Below, one piece after another: positions 1 to 8,410 of a DNA stretch of 64,000 bases. Position numbers and translations under genes: made by a program. Within the stretch, counting starts at the first letter, position 1, and the number at the start of each line of letters is the position of its first letter. Source of the stretch: Bacillus sp. sid0103 (lineage in GTDB: Bacteria > Bacillota > Bacilli > Bacillales_B > DSM-18226); contig NZ_JAHUWN010000002.1 in NCBI RefSeq assembly GCF_019219025.1, positions 186,001 through 250,000 on the forward strand, in the 5' to 3' direction. The notes beneath the pieces were generated by a model. It did not search any database. It saw only the letters and a list, made by a program, of their open reading frames with translations, and was not told the origin of the DNA.

Positions 1-455
1 TGCGCCTCTTCAATATCCCTTGCAGTGTCTCCGCTCGCTAATGTCCAAGCAACCGGTAATGAAGAATGACACTGTCCCCCGAATAATTGATAACTTGGAA
101 TATCCATGGATTTAGCGACTAAATCGGCCATCGCTGATTCAACCAATGCTTTTGCAAAGTAATTCCCCTTCACATGTATACCAATCAGGTGGGAAAGGGC
201 ATCAAAGTTTATCGGGTTCTTTCCAAGGATTAAAGGCTTTATATACTTATCAACATTTACTTTAATGGCCTCTGGGCTTTCCTCCGAGTAAGAGGCGCCG
301 CCAATGGTGGCAACTTCCCCCCAACCTTCTACTCCATCTTCACTTCTCATACAGGCCATCACAATCGTCTGGGTGACAATCGTATGCATCGCCAAATGAT
401 GGGGTCTGATGGTTGGTAGGTCCACTATGTACACATCTAAAGAATGTATTTTCAT
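1..455 (-). CDS. catB: Muconate cycloisomerase, N-terminal part (cut by window edge)
   Basis: Reading the minus strand from an ATG at 455 gives about 151 codons that stay open to the left edge. The N-terminus begins MKIHSLDVYIVDLPTIRPHH and continues through a GWGEVATIGGASY segment and a SPEAIKVNVDKY segment. These are typical of muconate or chloromuconate cycloisomerases of the enolase superfamily, which convert cis,cis-muconate to muconolactone. A strong AAAGGAGGG site lies just before the ATG. The catalytic lysines and metal ligands lie in the C-terminal barrel or later in the protein and cannot be checked fully here. The gene is the last visible member of the catI-catJ operon, 13 bases after catJ. 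The identification rests on the N-terminal capping domain and on context. A dipeptide epimerase of the same superfamily is a less likely alternative. Confidence 0.82.
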   Translation of the reverse strand, partial: MKIHSLDVYIVDLPTIRPHHLAMHTIVTQTIVMACMRSEDGVEGWGEVATIGGASYSEESPEAIKVNVDKYIKPLILGKNPINFDALSHLIGIHVKGNYFAKALVESAMADLVAKSMDIPSYQLFGGQCHSSLPVAWTLASGDTARDIEEA

Positions 456-468
456 TTCGTTCCCTCCT

Positions 469-1110
469 TTATTGATTTTGATAAGAAAAGTCCGCTTCCG
501 TCTTTTCTCTTACTTCTTCAATAGTTACACCCGGCATTAATTCGATTAATTTTAATTGGTCTACATCTACTTCAAAGACAGCTAATTCCGTAATAATCAT
601 GTCTACACTTCTTGTTGATGTAATAGGGTAATGACACCTTTTTAATAGCTTACTTTTTCCGTCTTTAGATGTATGTGTCGTCGTTACAATGACTTTCCTT
701 GCCCCCACAAGCAAATCCATTGCTCCACCTACACCCATAATGTTCTTACCTGGAACAGCCCAATTGGCAATTAGACCTGACTGATCTACCTGCAAAACAC
801 CAAGGATCGCAACGTCCACATGCCCGCCGCGAATCATTGCAAACGATTCTGCACTATTAAAGAAAGAGGCACCGATTGTCTCCCCAACTGGCAGCTTTCC
901 TGCATTGACTAAGTTAGGATCGATTTGACCTTCCGCTACATCGCTGACACCTAACAAGCCATTTTCTGTATGAAAATAGACATTTTCCTCTTCAATGTAT
1001 TTCGCCACTAACGTAGGAATTCCAATGCCAAGATTTACAATGCACGGGCCTGTCAGTTCTTTCGCTGCCCGTTTTGCGATCATCTCTTGAATTCGATGAT
1101 TTTCATTCAT
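469..1110 (-). CDS. catJ: 3-oxoadipate CoA-transferase, beta subunit
   Basis: This is the B subunit of a two-subunit family I CoA-transferase. With the A subunit it moves CoA from succinyl-CoA to 3-oxoadipate, feeding the terminal thiolase of the ortho-cleavage pathway. The HTENG segment near residues 47-51 carries the catalytic glutamate (about E49), followed by a GLLGV loop and a glycine-rich GVGGAMDL segment near residue 125. The length of about 213 residues is normal. The ATG at 1110 is preferred to the in-frame TTG six bases upstream because the spacing to the GGAAGG site is better. The start overlaps the end of catI by 8 bases, which implies translational coupling. An acetoacetate or butyrate CoA-transferase (AtoA type) would look similar; the catechol genes around it favour 3-oxoadipate. 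Confidence 0.88.
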   Translation of the reverse strand: MNENHRIQEMIAKRAAKELTGPCIVNLGIGIPTLVAKYIEEENVYFHTENGLLGVSDVAEGQIDPNLVNAGKLPVGETIGASFFNSAESFAMIRGGHVDVAILGVLQVDQSGLIANWAVPGKNIMGVGGAMDLLVGARKVIVTTTHTSKDGKSKLLKRCHYPITSTRSVDMIITELAVFEVDVDQLKLIELMPGVTIEEVREKTEADFSYQNQ

Positions 1111-1792
1111 AATCAATCACACCTTCCTTCGTCAAAATCTTTTTCGCGATAATCAGGTTATCGACGAATAAATGGGGTGTGACAATCGCTTCTGGAGACA
1201 GTTCTCCCGCTTCAACAATCTCATCCACTTCTGCAATGACCACATCTGCTGCTGTTGCCATCAGTGGATTGAAATTGCGAGCTGTCTTGTAATAGATGAG
1301 ATTGCCAAGTGTATCGGCTTTCCAAGCCCTGATCAAAGCCACATCCGCTCGTAAAGCTGGTTCAAATATATATTTTTCTCCATTCAATTCTCTTTCTTCT
1401 TTCCCATTTGCTAGCTCTGTTCCAACACCAGTTTTCGTATAATAGCCTCCTATACCGGCACCGCCAGCTCTAATAGATTCCGATAAGGTCCCTTGGGGTA
1501 ATAGCTTTAATTCTATTTCCCCTCTTTGGTAAAAGTCCCCTACTTCGCGATTACTCGTAAAATAGGATCCTATCGCTTTTTTGATTTTCCTTTGTCTTAG
1601 GAGTTCTCCTAATCCTTTACCTGCCTCACCTAAGTTATTGCTGATAACGGTTAGTTCAGTTACTTGTTTTGTTGTTAACCCTTCAATTAAGGTAAGGGGG
1701 GCACCGATTAATCCAAACCCGCCAACCATTAACGTATGACCGCTTTTCACACAAGATAAGGCAGACTCTATATCATGAAGTATTTTCGTCAT
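1103..1792 (-). CDS. catI: 3-oxoadipate CoA-transferase, alpha subunit
   Basis: This is the A subunit of the CoA-transferase. The family signature GGFGLIG lies near residues 24-30, followed by GAPLTLIEGL, and a conserved ELNGEKYIFEPALRADVALIRA stretch appears in two parts later in the chain. It forms the heterotetramer with the beta subunit encoded immediately downstream. The ATG at 1792 is chosen over the in-frame GTG at 1801 because the GGAGGG site sits 8 bases before the ATG and overlaps the GTG. The stop overlaps the start of catJ. The subunits are distinguishable from AtoD/ScoA only by context, which here is catechol degradation. Confidence 0.88.
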   Translation of the reverse strand: MTKILHDIESALSCVKSGHTLMVGGFGLIGAPLTLIEGLTTKQVTELTVISNNLGEAGKGLGELLRQRKIKKAIGSYFTSNREVGDFYQRGEIELKLLPQGTLSESIRAGGAGIGGYYTKTGVGTELANGKEERELNGEKYIFEPALRADVALIRAWKADTLGNLIYYKTARNFNPLMATAADVVIAEVDEIVEAGELSPEAIVTPHLFVDNLIIAKKILTKEGVIDYE

Positions 1793-1815
1793 ATTTTTCA
1801 CCCTCCCCTCTCAAA

Positions 1816-2532
1816 TTAGTATTCTAGTAATGAATCACTGGCTTCAAACCAAGCAGGGATACCTGCCGTTAATAAACAAATAAACCCGACATCAGCTAAT
1901 TGTTCTTCAGAGGCTCCGTTTGCTCTTGCCGCGATCATCCATTCTGCTGCATGTTTCCCTTTTAATTCTGTAATGAAAATTCCCACCATTAGAATATGTT
2001 TCAGCGTTTTTGGAACGGTGGCATCACTTAGCAGCAACTCTTTAAGTATTTCTTGCTCTCCTGACTGAACAAGCGTGATCACCTTAGTGACAAAGGATGT
2101 ATTCTCCTCACCTAATAATTCACACATATGAAGAAGATGCTCTTCTGTTGTTTTTTCGCTTTCACTTAGTGCCTGAAATTCAATGCCTTTTAAAGTAAGG
2201 GCATATTCTAATGACTTTACTCCTGATTTTAATGCTTTTGCCCCGTTATATAAGTAGGGAACAATAAGGTACTCCACAAGCTCTGGCAGAGTAGCGCCGC
2301 CATCTATGGCTCCTTTGGTGTGGTACACCATACTTCGTTCATACAATCTCGCGGCATTCATACCTACTAGTAAAAGATCCTTTTCTTTTCTAGTTAAAGC
2401 CCCTTCTTTCATGATTTCGCTTCGTAAGCTTGTGTAGTGCTCCAGTGCATTGTTGTTATAATCATGCATTTTTTGGACCCAGCCAGGCACCACATCATAC
2501 ACTTCTTTAAAATACGCTAAGCCTTGACTCAT
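1816..2532 (-). CDS. Carboxymuconolactone decarboxylase (CMD) family protein
   Basis: The protein is about 238 residues from the ATG at 2532, which has a GAGAGGTG site 8 bases upstream. Two CMD/AhpD-like helical units are visible, one near residues 35-110 (ALTRKEKDLLLVGMNAARL then the ERSMVYHTKGAIDGGAT segment) and one near residues 170-225. The active cysteine pair of AhpD peroxidases is absent: S67 and H71 occupy the place of a CxxxH arrangement. A thiol peroxidase role is therefore unlikely. It lies between the hydrolase gene and catI in the ortho-cleavage operon. In the protocatechuate branch a CMD enzyme decarboxylates gamma-carboxymuconolactone, but no protocatechuate genes are seen here. 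It may take the muconolactone isomerase step, for which no CatC is visible, or serve another role. Function is open. Confidence 0.75.
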   Translation of the reverse strand: MSQGLAYFKEVYDVVPGWVQKMHDYNNNALEHYTSLRSEIMKEGALTRKEKDLLLVGMNAARLYERSMVYHTKGAIDGGATLPELVEYLIVPYLYNGAKALKSGVKSLEYALTLKGIEFQALSESEKTTEEHLLHMCELLGEENTSFVTKVITLVQSGEQEILKELLLSDATVPKTLKHILMVGIFITELKGKHAAEWMIAARANGASEEQLADVGFICLLTAGIPAWFEASDSLLEY

Positions 2533-2565
2533 ATCGTGAACACCTCTCAAACTTGTTTTCTTCCT

Positions 2566-3399
2566 TTATATTCCCTTTAAAAATGCTTGTATCGCTTGGT
2601 TAATCTCCGGTCTATTCTCAAACACCATAGTATAGTGATTACAATCCGAGACAATCGTATGAATATGAGGGGTATATGTCTTCGTATCATCATAGGCATT
2701 TTCATAAAATAATGGCGGAAATGGACCAATTTCCCCTTTTGCATACACTAATAAAGTCGGGCAATTAATCTTGGAACACACGTCTTTAGGGTCATAGGAA
2801 TAAAAACTTTCAAAGTCTGCTAGGATTTTGGGCTCTGCCGATTTAGGCTCCCACATTTCTTCGGCTTCTTGAATTTCATACTCCACTACCTCTTTTAAAA
2901 TAGGAGTCCATTCAACGCCTAATCGGTGATATATCCCTTTTATTTCGTCCAAATAGCTTTCTTTCGATTCATATTTTTTACTTAATCTTCCTAAAGATGG
3001 TTTAACGATGTCACGCTGCTGATCAGACATGTTCGCCGCCCCGTCTAATAAAACCAGGCCTTTCACCGAATCCAATTTACTTGCGACAATGGAGGCAATA
3101 AATGCACCCATAGAATGGCCGATTAAGATGGGAGATTCTAATTTCTGCTCCGTGATTAAATCAATGATATCCTCTGCATGCTGAAAGATAGACGGATGTT
3201 CATCCAGTTCAGAACTATTGCCGCGTCCTCTTAAATCAACCGCAATCACTCGATATTCCCCTTTTAGTGCTTCTGCATAATAGTGCATATTTTTATGTGT
3301 TCCTGTTAACCCATGAATCGCAATAATCGTCCCTTTTTCCCCTGGATAATCCGCCATTTGAAAATGATGATGCTTCACTTCTTTGATATACTTTTGCAT
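2566..3399 (-). CDS. Alpha/beta hydrolase, probable 3-oxoadipate enol-lactonase
   Basis: This is a 277-residue alpha/beta hydrolase. The oxyanion HG lies near residues 29-30 in AIHGLTG, the nucleophile elbow is GHSMGA with Ser near 96, and the C-terminal histidine is in NHYTMVF. The RGRGNS motif after strand 4 is typical of PcaD, BphD and related lactonases. In the cat operon the expected reaction is hydrolysis of 3-oxoadipate enol-lactone to 3-oxoadipate. ATG 3399 is chosen because an AAGGAG site lies 8 bases upstream; the longer ORF begins at a GTG inside the spacer. It starts a separate transcript block after the catA terminator. A general carboxylesterase is the alternative, so the symbol is left blank. 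Confidence 0.72.
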   Translation of the reverse strand: MQKYIKEVKHHHFQMADYPGEKGTIIAIHGLTGTHKNMHYYAEALKGEYRVIAVDLRGRGNSSELDEHPSIFQHAEDIIDLITEQKLESPILIGHSMGAFIASIVASKLDSVKGLVLLDGAANMSDQQRDIVKPSLGRLSKKYESKESYLDEIKGIYHRLGVEWTPILKEVVEYEIQEAEEMWEPKSAEPKILADFESFYSYDPKDVCSKINCPTLLVYAKGEIGPFPPLFYENAYDDTKTYTPHIHTIVSDCNHYTMVFENRPEINQAIQAFLKGI

Positions 3400-3480
3400 C
3401 CATGACACTCCTTGTTTTTCCTGTAGCTATTTTTATTATCGTTTTAATATTGAACTAATCTTCCTCCGACCATCCTTTGT

Positions 3481-3529
3481 AAAAAAAAGACTGACCATTC
3501 ACGAATTTTCGTCGTTTTGATCAATCTTT
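3481..3529 (-). terminator. Rho-independent terminator after catA
   Basis: On the minus strand a nine-pair stem (GATTGATCA with TGGTCAGTC, two G-U pairs) is followed by eight T residues at 3488-3481. It lies 67 bases after the catA stop and before the hydrolase gene. The cat genes are therefore probably split into catA and a downstream transcript, or read-through is attenuated. Confidence 0.65.
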
Positions 3530-3595
3530 TCTAAACCATCCTATCTATTTAGGGAAGAATGTCTATCGTATTTACAGCCAATTTAGCAACAGATT

Positions 3596-4423
3596 CTATA
3601 ATGTTTGTAAACTAGCTTTGTTCAGATGAGGCGTATCTTGAAGTCTCAATTCAAATTCTAAATGGGCGGTATAGAATGGTTTATTTAACCCTTTCTCAAT
3701 CAGGACATTAGGATCTTCTTGTTTTTCAAGTTTGGTAATTAAGGTCCCTCTTACCCCTTGTGCTACGTCACTATCCAAATATGGATCCCCTTCAAAATAA
3801 ATTTGGGTCACTAATTTATCTCCATTTTCAGGCTTGAACAGTAAGTGAAGATGTGCTGGTCGATAAGAATGATGATCAATCAACTTTAAGAAATGACCAG
3901 TAGGACCATCGGCTGGAATCGAATAATTTCCTGGCACAACCGTTTGAATTTCAAAATTCCCCTTTTCATCTGTATACAAAACCGCTCTAAGGTTATCAGC
4001 TGGAATACCTTCGGCAAAGTTAGAATATTCTCCATTAGCGTCCGCTTGCCATAGATCAATCTTCGTGTTTACTAATGGATTTCCAGCGGTATCCTTGACC
4101 GAACCACTAAAGAATAATACGTCCCCCGGCTCCTCTTGTCTTTGTGGAATGACCCCTGGATTTTGAATTTCAGTGGCATTTTCAATATAATAAGGTCCTA
4201 AAATCGTTGGTTCCGTTCCTTTTACGCTCTTATACATCTCTTGCAGCGCATGCGTTTCAAAAAACACATCCATAAATAACGGAATTTCACCTGATTTTCC
4301 TACTTGATCCATCCAATGGACCAGAGCCTGGTAATCGTCATGGTCAATCTCGTGCTCACTGATTAATTCTTTAAACTTACCTACTAATCCTTGATAAACA
4401 GCGATAACCTTTTGATTTTTCAT
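3596..4423 (-). CDS. catA: Catechol 1,2-dioxygenase (intradiol)
   Basis: The 275-residue protein has the helical N-terminal dimerisation domain of intradiol dioxygenases (about 1-75), then GPYYIENA and the catalytic beta-sandwich. All four Fe(III) ligands of the family are visible: Y133 in GEYSNF, Y167 in GNYSIPADGPTG, and H191 and H193 in YRPAHLHLL. It cleaves catechol to cis,cis-muconate in the cytoplasm. The size and N-terminal domain fit catechol or hydroxyquinol 1,2-dioxygenases rather than protocatechuate 3,4-dioxygenase. Catechol is favoured because catB and the CoA-transferase genes follow. A GGAGG-type site precedes the ATG. A conserved box at 4523-4560 matches one in front of the monooxygenase operon, which suggests shared control. 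Confidence 0.9.
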   Translation of the reverse strand: MKNQKVIAVYQGLVGKFKELISEHEIDHDDYQALVHWMDQVGKSGEIPLFMDVFFETHALQEMYKSVKGTEPTILGPYYIENATEIQNPGVIPQRQEEPGDVLFFSGSVKDTAGNPLVNTKIDLWQADANGEYSNFAEGIPADNLRAVLYTDEKGNFEIQTVVPGNYSIPADGPTGHFLKLIDHHSYRPAHLHLLFKPENGDKLVTQIYFEGDPYLDSDVAQGVRGTLITKLEKQEDPNVLIEKGLNKPFYTAHLEFELRLQDTPHLNKASLQTL

Positions 4424-4522
4424 GCTTCTTTCCTCCTCAAAGTTTCTTAATTGGCAGCGGTTTCACTATTCTGTTCTTATAATCTAGCTATGTTTTAATG
4501 ATAAAACGAGTGGATTATTATC

Positions 4523-4560
4523 ACAATCTACCAATAGGTTTGAAAATTCATAATATTTAG
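4523..4560. promoter_or_regulatory. Conserved upstream box A (catA promoter)
   Basis: The box reads ACAATCTA, seven variable bases, GTTTGAAAATTC, then TAATATTT and AG. The same two blocks with the same 7-base spacing occur at 17717-17754 in the same orientation. Here the box begins 100 bases upstream of the catA start; there it begins 93 bases upstream of the monooxygenase start. It is the likely binding site of the regulator encoded at 14219-16108. The rest of the 295-base gap holds no gene. Confidence 0.7.
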
Positions 4561-4657
4561 TATTAATCGTTTGGATTTTCACTTTGAACAATATTTTATC
4601 TACTTATTTCAGTAAAAACCTATATAGTCATTAGAAATTTTTCTTTCCCAAACAATA

Positions 4658-4693
4658 AGAAAGCCCTCTCACAGCTGGGTAAGAGGGCCTTCT
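4658..4693 (-). terminator. Terminator after the MFS gene
   Basis: On the minus strand GAAGGCCCTCT pairs with AGAGGGCTTTC around a short loop, followed by a moderately T-rich tract. It lies 26 bases after the MFS stop, so it closes the upstream transcript before the catA promoter. The stem would also work weakly on the plus strand. Confidence 0.7.
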
Positions 4694-4718
4694 TTAGTTA
4701 ACTATCCTTATATTAGTT

Positions 4719-6050
4719 TCATTGAGCTGTAACAGTAGCGGAAGAAGTTCCTTTGACTTCTACAGGAGTATCCTCCGAATCAGGATAACTTTTAAGCATT
4801 AGTGTGGCTGTAAACGTAACTATGGCAGTAAAAATAATATAGCCGCTCACTGCATATGCCGTGCCATACTTGTGTAAAAGAAACGTACAAATAAGCGGTG
4901 CGATTCCTCCCGCGATGATAGATCCAAGCTGTGTTCCTAGCGACAGTCCGCTATATCGTAACCTAGCAGGGAAGCTTTTCGCAAGAAGCGCACCTTGTGG
5001 ACCCACCTGCATACTATGAGGAATCATAGCTAAGGCGGTGGCCAGTAAAATAATCATCGGAGTGCCTGTATTAATAAGTCCAATGTAAGGGAATGCCCAT
5101 AAGAAGGTAGCGGCCACCCCAACCAAATACATACGCTTAATGCCAAATCGATCTGACAAATAGCCAAAGAGAGGAATACAAAATACCATTACCACACTTC
5201 CGATTGTGTTTCCATTTACTAAAAATTGCTTGTCTATTTTAAATGTTTCCATGCCATAATTGATCATAAGAACAGTGTAGACGTAAAATGGTCCATTTTC
5301 AGATAGTCTGATCAGAGCTGCTAAAATAATCTCTCTTGGGTGCTTTTTGATCACCTCTAGCACAGGCATGCGCGATACTTGTTTTTCCTCTTGAACATTT
5401 TGGAAAGAAGGTGTTTCCGTAATCTTTGATCGAATAATTAAGCCAACAATCAGCAGTACTACACTGAATAGAAAAGGTATACGCCACCCCCATGTATAAA
5501 AGGAGTTACCTGAAATATTCATAATCAGTGACATGACAAAGGAAGATAACAAGAGACCTGCTGCGACACCCATCTGTGGCCAACTCGCCATAAGGGCTTG
5601 CCGCTTCTTTTTCCCCCACTCCATTGAAAGAAGAACCGCACCGCCCCATTCTCCTCCTACTCCAATTCCTTGAATTAATCGTAAAAAGATTAGCAAAGTA
5701 GGTGCCCACATGCCTATGTTGTCATAGCTTGGTAAAAGCCCCATCGCTAGACTGCTGATTCCCATCAAAAACATGGTAAGAACCAGTGCCGTTTTGCGGC
5801 CCACCCGGTCCCCAAAATGTCCGAAAATAGCTGCTCCAATAGGACGTGCTAAGAAGCCGATTGCCAATGCGCCAAAGGATTGCAGCGTTGCTATATAAGG
5901 ATCGGAAGCGGGAAAAAATACTTTTGGAAAAATTAATGCTGAGGCAGTTGCATACAAGAAAAAGTCATACCATTCAATAACTGATCCTATCGTCGCAGCA
6001 ACGGCTGCAATTCTTCCCATTTTTTTATGTTTTACGCCTTCAATTTTCAT
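4719..6050 (-). CDS. MFS transporter, metabolite:H+ symporter (MHS) type
   Basis: A 443-residue integral membrane protein with 12 predicted hydrophobic segments. The N-terminus carries the MHS signature (SVIEWYDFFLYATASALIF), and the loop between helices 2 and 3 has the MFS motif GDRVGRKTA near residues 80-88. The MHS subfamily includes ShiA, ProP, KgtP and several aromatic-acid permeases that co-import protons with organic acids. Placed between the upper-pathway genes and catA, it is the most likely uptake system for the aromatic acid. The substrate cannot be read from the sequence. A GGGGAG site precedes the ATG, and a terminator follows the gene. Confidence 0.85.
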   Translation of the reverse strand: MKIEGVKHKKMGRIAAVAATIGSVIEWYDFFLYATASALIFPKVFFPASDPYIATLQSFGALAIGFLARPIGAAIFGHFGDRVGRKTALVLTMFLMGISSLAMGLLPSYDNIGMWAPTLLIFLRLIQGIGVGGEWGGAVLLSMEWGKKKRQALMASWPQMGVAAGLLLSSFVMSLIMNISGNSFYTWGWRIPFLFSVVLLIVGLIIRSKITETPSFQNVQEEKQVSRMPVLEVIKKHPREIILAALIRLSENGPFYVYTVLMINYGMETFKIDKQFLVNGNTIGSVVMVFCIPLFGYLSDRFGIKRMYLVGVAATFLWAFPYIGLINTGTPMIILLATALAMIPHSMQVGPQGALLAKSFPARLRYSGLSLGTQLGSIIAGGIAPLICTFLLHKYGTAYAVSGYIIFTAIVTFTATLMLKSYPDSEDTPVEVKGTSSATVTAQ

Positions 6051-6185
6051 AGACTCACTCCCCTAAAAATTGTCCAAACATAAACGAACAGGAATATACC
6101 GGTAACAGCATCCTGTTGAAGTGTGATTTCCTCATAAAGTATTTTACGAGCCTTCAGACTTTTATGGCTACATGTATCAAAAACC

Positions 6186-7205
6186 TTAATAAGTTCCCTC
6201 ATTCATGATTGCAAAGTGATCTTCTTTAGGGGCTGTAATAAACCCTAAATGCTGTAATAAATCAATAAATTTTTGAAAAGTCTCCAATTGATATTGGTCT
6301 AAGTTCGTTTCATCGAAATGATAAAAACCTTTTTTGGTTTTTAATCCGATATTCCCGCTTCTCATTTTCTCTTCCACAATTTCCGGCGGTGCAAATCGCT
6401 CTGACTTTAATGATTCTTTTAGATAGTTACTTGCATGGAAAAGCGTATCGGCTCCTCCCCAATCAATAAACTCCAATAGACCTAATACCGCAAATCGCAG
6501 CCCAAAGCCCACCCTTGATGCTTTATCAATATCTTCAATGGAAGCAACCCCTTCTTCAACAAGCCTGGATGCTTCGTTCATGGCGAGCGCCTGAATCCTT
6601 GGAACAATAAATCCTGGGGAAGGTGCACATTTAATCGGAACCTTGCCAATTTCCTCAAGTAATGTAAACATTTCCTTTAAAGATATATCGCTCGTTTCAT
6701 TACCTGGGCTTACTTCCACTAGCGGAATCAAATAGGCAGGATTTAGCCAATGTGTATTCATAAATCTATCTTTGTGCAAAACATATTCAGCTAATTCATT
6801 TACTGAAAAGGAAGAGGTGGTCGAAGCAATCAGTGCGTCTTTTTGTAAGGATGAACAGATGCGACTATAAACTTCTTTTTTTAATGCGAGAATTTCTGGC
6901 ACAGCTTCAAACACGATTTCTGCTTTTTTCCATATGTCACTAGAATCGTCAATATGTAGAACTTCGATTCTATCAACAATTCGATCGATCATTTCATAGG
7001 GAAAAACATTAGACCGCGCTAGAATCTCCAGTTGGCTCCTAATTTCAGCTAAGGCTGATGATTGTAATTGGTTGAATTCTTCCTTATTCCGACCTTTAAT
7101 ATCCATAAGTGTTACTGGAAATCCCTGATAAGCAAATGTTAAGGCAATCCCTCTCCCCATTCGGCCGGCGCCTGCGATGAAAATGGTCTTTTTAGCTGAT
7201 TTCAT
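6186..7205 (-). CDS. 3-hydroxyacyl-CoA dehydrogenase family oxidoreductase
   Basis: A 339-residue NAD-dependent dehydrogenase. The Rossmann motif is GAGRMGRGIA at residues 12-21, the catalytic histidine is in the HWLNP segment that replaces the usual HFFNP, and GFIVPRI plus a C-terminal KKGFYHF complete the family pattern. It could oxidise a 3-hydroxyacyl-CoA or, like lambda-crystallin and L-gulonate dehydrogenases, a free hydroxy acid. The start overlaps the end of the octopine-dehydrogenase-type gene by 14 bases, with an AAAGGA site inside the upstream gene, so the two are translationally coupled. Its role in the aromatic island is unknown; beta-oxidation of a side chain is one possibility. 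Confidence 0.8.
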   Translation of the reverse strand: MKSAKKTIFIAGAGRMGRGIALTFAYQGFPVTLMDIKGRNKEEFNQLQSSALAEIRSQLEILARSNVFPYEMIDRIVDRIEVLHIDDSSDIWKKAEIVFEAVPEILALKKEVYSRICSSLQKDALIASTTSSFSVNELAEYVLHKDRFMNTHWLNPAYLIPLVEVSPGNETSDISLKEMFTLLEEIGKVPIKCAPSPGFIVPRIQALAMNEASRLVEEGVASIEDIDKASRVGFGLRFAVLGLLEFIDWGGADTLFHASNYLKESLKSERFAPPEIVEEKMRSGNIGLKTKKGFYHFDETNLDQYQLETFQKFIDLLQHLGFITAPKEDHFAIMNEGTY

Positions 7206-8292
7206 ATTGGAGTAATCCTTTCTCCAGTATTTCTTTCAACTCGGCTTTTGTTTTCGAAGCAAGCTGAAGATTCTCCAACGTTCTTCCGGTTGCACGCAGG
7301 TTTTCTCCGACTACAGCGGAAGCGACGGCCAGCAGCCCTTTTGCCGTTGGCACGGGAACATCCAGCCACTCTCCGACTGAAACAAGAAAGGCAAGACCGC
7401 ACGCAACATCCTCTCTCATGTAACGGTGCGTTTTTAACTCTAACGGCTCAAACCAATCCTCTCCATCAACTAGCTTTTCATGAGCACCGTTCCCATACAT
7501 CCATTCTTCCCCCTCAGGATTATAATGATCATCAAGCGGAAAATGCGGTGCAGTGTATCCTAAAGCCTCACGGATTCTGATTCTTTCATGATCCAGTGCT
7601 TTATGAACATTTCTGATAGAAGTTTGTGTTCCTTCATTGTGAATATCCCACTTGTCAAAATGCTCAATCGGACCAGCGTTCATTAAAATAAGCGGAGGAT
7701 GAATGACTGGACCGGCATTCATTAATGCTCCGTCCAAAGCATCTTGGATGGGTTCAATGGATGGAAATGCTTTTCTTAACACTTCAAATGCCTTCTCTGA
7801 TCGTTCACTAGGGAATACTCCTGTCGGAAGCCTTGTTGCCCTTCCAGAAATAGAAACCGTTTGTTCATCGTATTTTCTTGCTAAATAAGGTAATGTACCT
7901 GTTTCGGCAAAAGCAACTTTCGCCTTGCAGCCTTCATCCACTAGAACCTTTGACATTAAATAGCTTCCAAACGTTCCAGGCGGCAAGAATATCACCTGGC
8001 CATCTTCAAGCACAGGCGCTAGTTGTTTGGCTATCGATTGTTGCGAAACAGCCGGCAATGGAATGACAATTAATTCGGCTCCTTTAACCACCTCCTTCAA
8101 ATCGGTGCTTGCTAGCTTTATAGAAACAGTTCTTGATCCATTATGGTCTTTTACGTGGATGGCCTGATTATCGAGAACTGCTTGAAAAGCATCCTTGTCT
8201 CTTCTCCATAACCTTACATGATGGCCATTTTCCGTTAAATCGACTGCTGCTGCATAAGATCCATTTCCTCCACCAATTACCGCAATTTCCAT
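7192..8292 (-). CDS. NAD(P)/octopine dehydrogenase family protein
   Basis: A 366-residue protein with an N-terminal dinucleotide fold (IAVIGGGNGSYAAA) and a C-terminal octopine/nopaline dehydrogenase domain, including the NAGPVIHPP segment with the catalytic histidine. Family members reductively condense an amino acid with a 2-keto acid, or run the reverse oxidation of an opine. Others are of unknown function. The tight 14-base overlap with the hydroxyacyl-CoA dehydrogenase gene suggests consecutive steps. An opine-type linkage to an aromatic acid or amino acid is possible but not shown. A GGAGG site precedes the ATG. The 118-base gap upstream to the amidase has no clear promoter. Confidence 0.78.
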   Translation of the reverse strand: MEIAVIGGGNGSYAAAVDLTENGHHVRLWRRDKDAFQAVLDNQAIHVKDHNGSRTVSIKLASTDLKEVVKGAELIVIPLPAVSQQSIAKQLAPVLEDGQVIFLPPGTFGSYLMSKVLVDEGCKAKVAFAETGTLPYLARKYDEQTVSISGRATRLPTGVFPSERSEKAFEVLRKAFPSIEPIQDALDGALMNAGPVIHPPLILMNAGPIEHFDKWDIHNEGTQTSIRNVHKALDHERIRIREALGYTAPHFPLDDHYNPEGEEWMYGNGAHEKLVDGEDWFEPLELKTHRYMREDVACGLAFLVSVGEWLDVPVPTAKGLLAVASAVVGENLRATGRTLENLQLASKTKAELKEILEKGLLQYEIS

Positions 8293-8410
8293 TCCCTTTT
8301 CCTCCTACTTGTCATTTGGAATACTGTCTTCTGTATACAAGTTAGTAACGTTTTAAGTCCTCATCTTAAAGGGCTGCCTTTTCTTGTTATCCCTCTAAAA
8401 TAAAAAAATA

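Noticed and set aside
3541..3595. Out-of-frame open stretch after the catA stop that could be a shifted C-terminus
   Set aside because: CatA already has a normal length and complete metal site, so no frameshift needs to be proposed.
6100..6140. Possible third copy of the aromatic operator upstream of the MFS gene (CATCCTGTTGAA)
   Set aside because: Only part of one block matches, the ACAATCTA half is missing, and the distance to the gene is different. The AACAG/CTGTT repeat may be coincidental.
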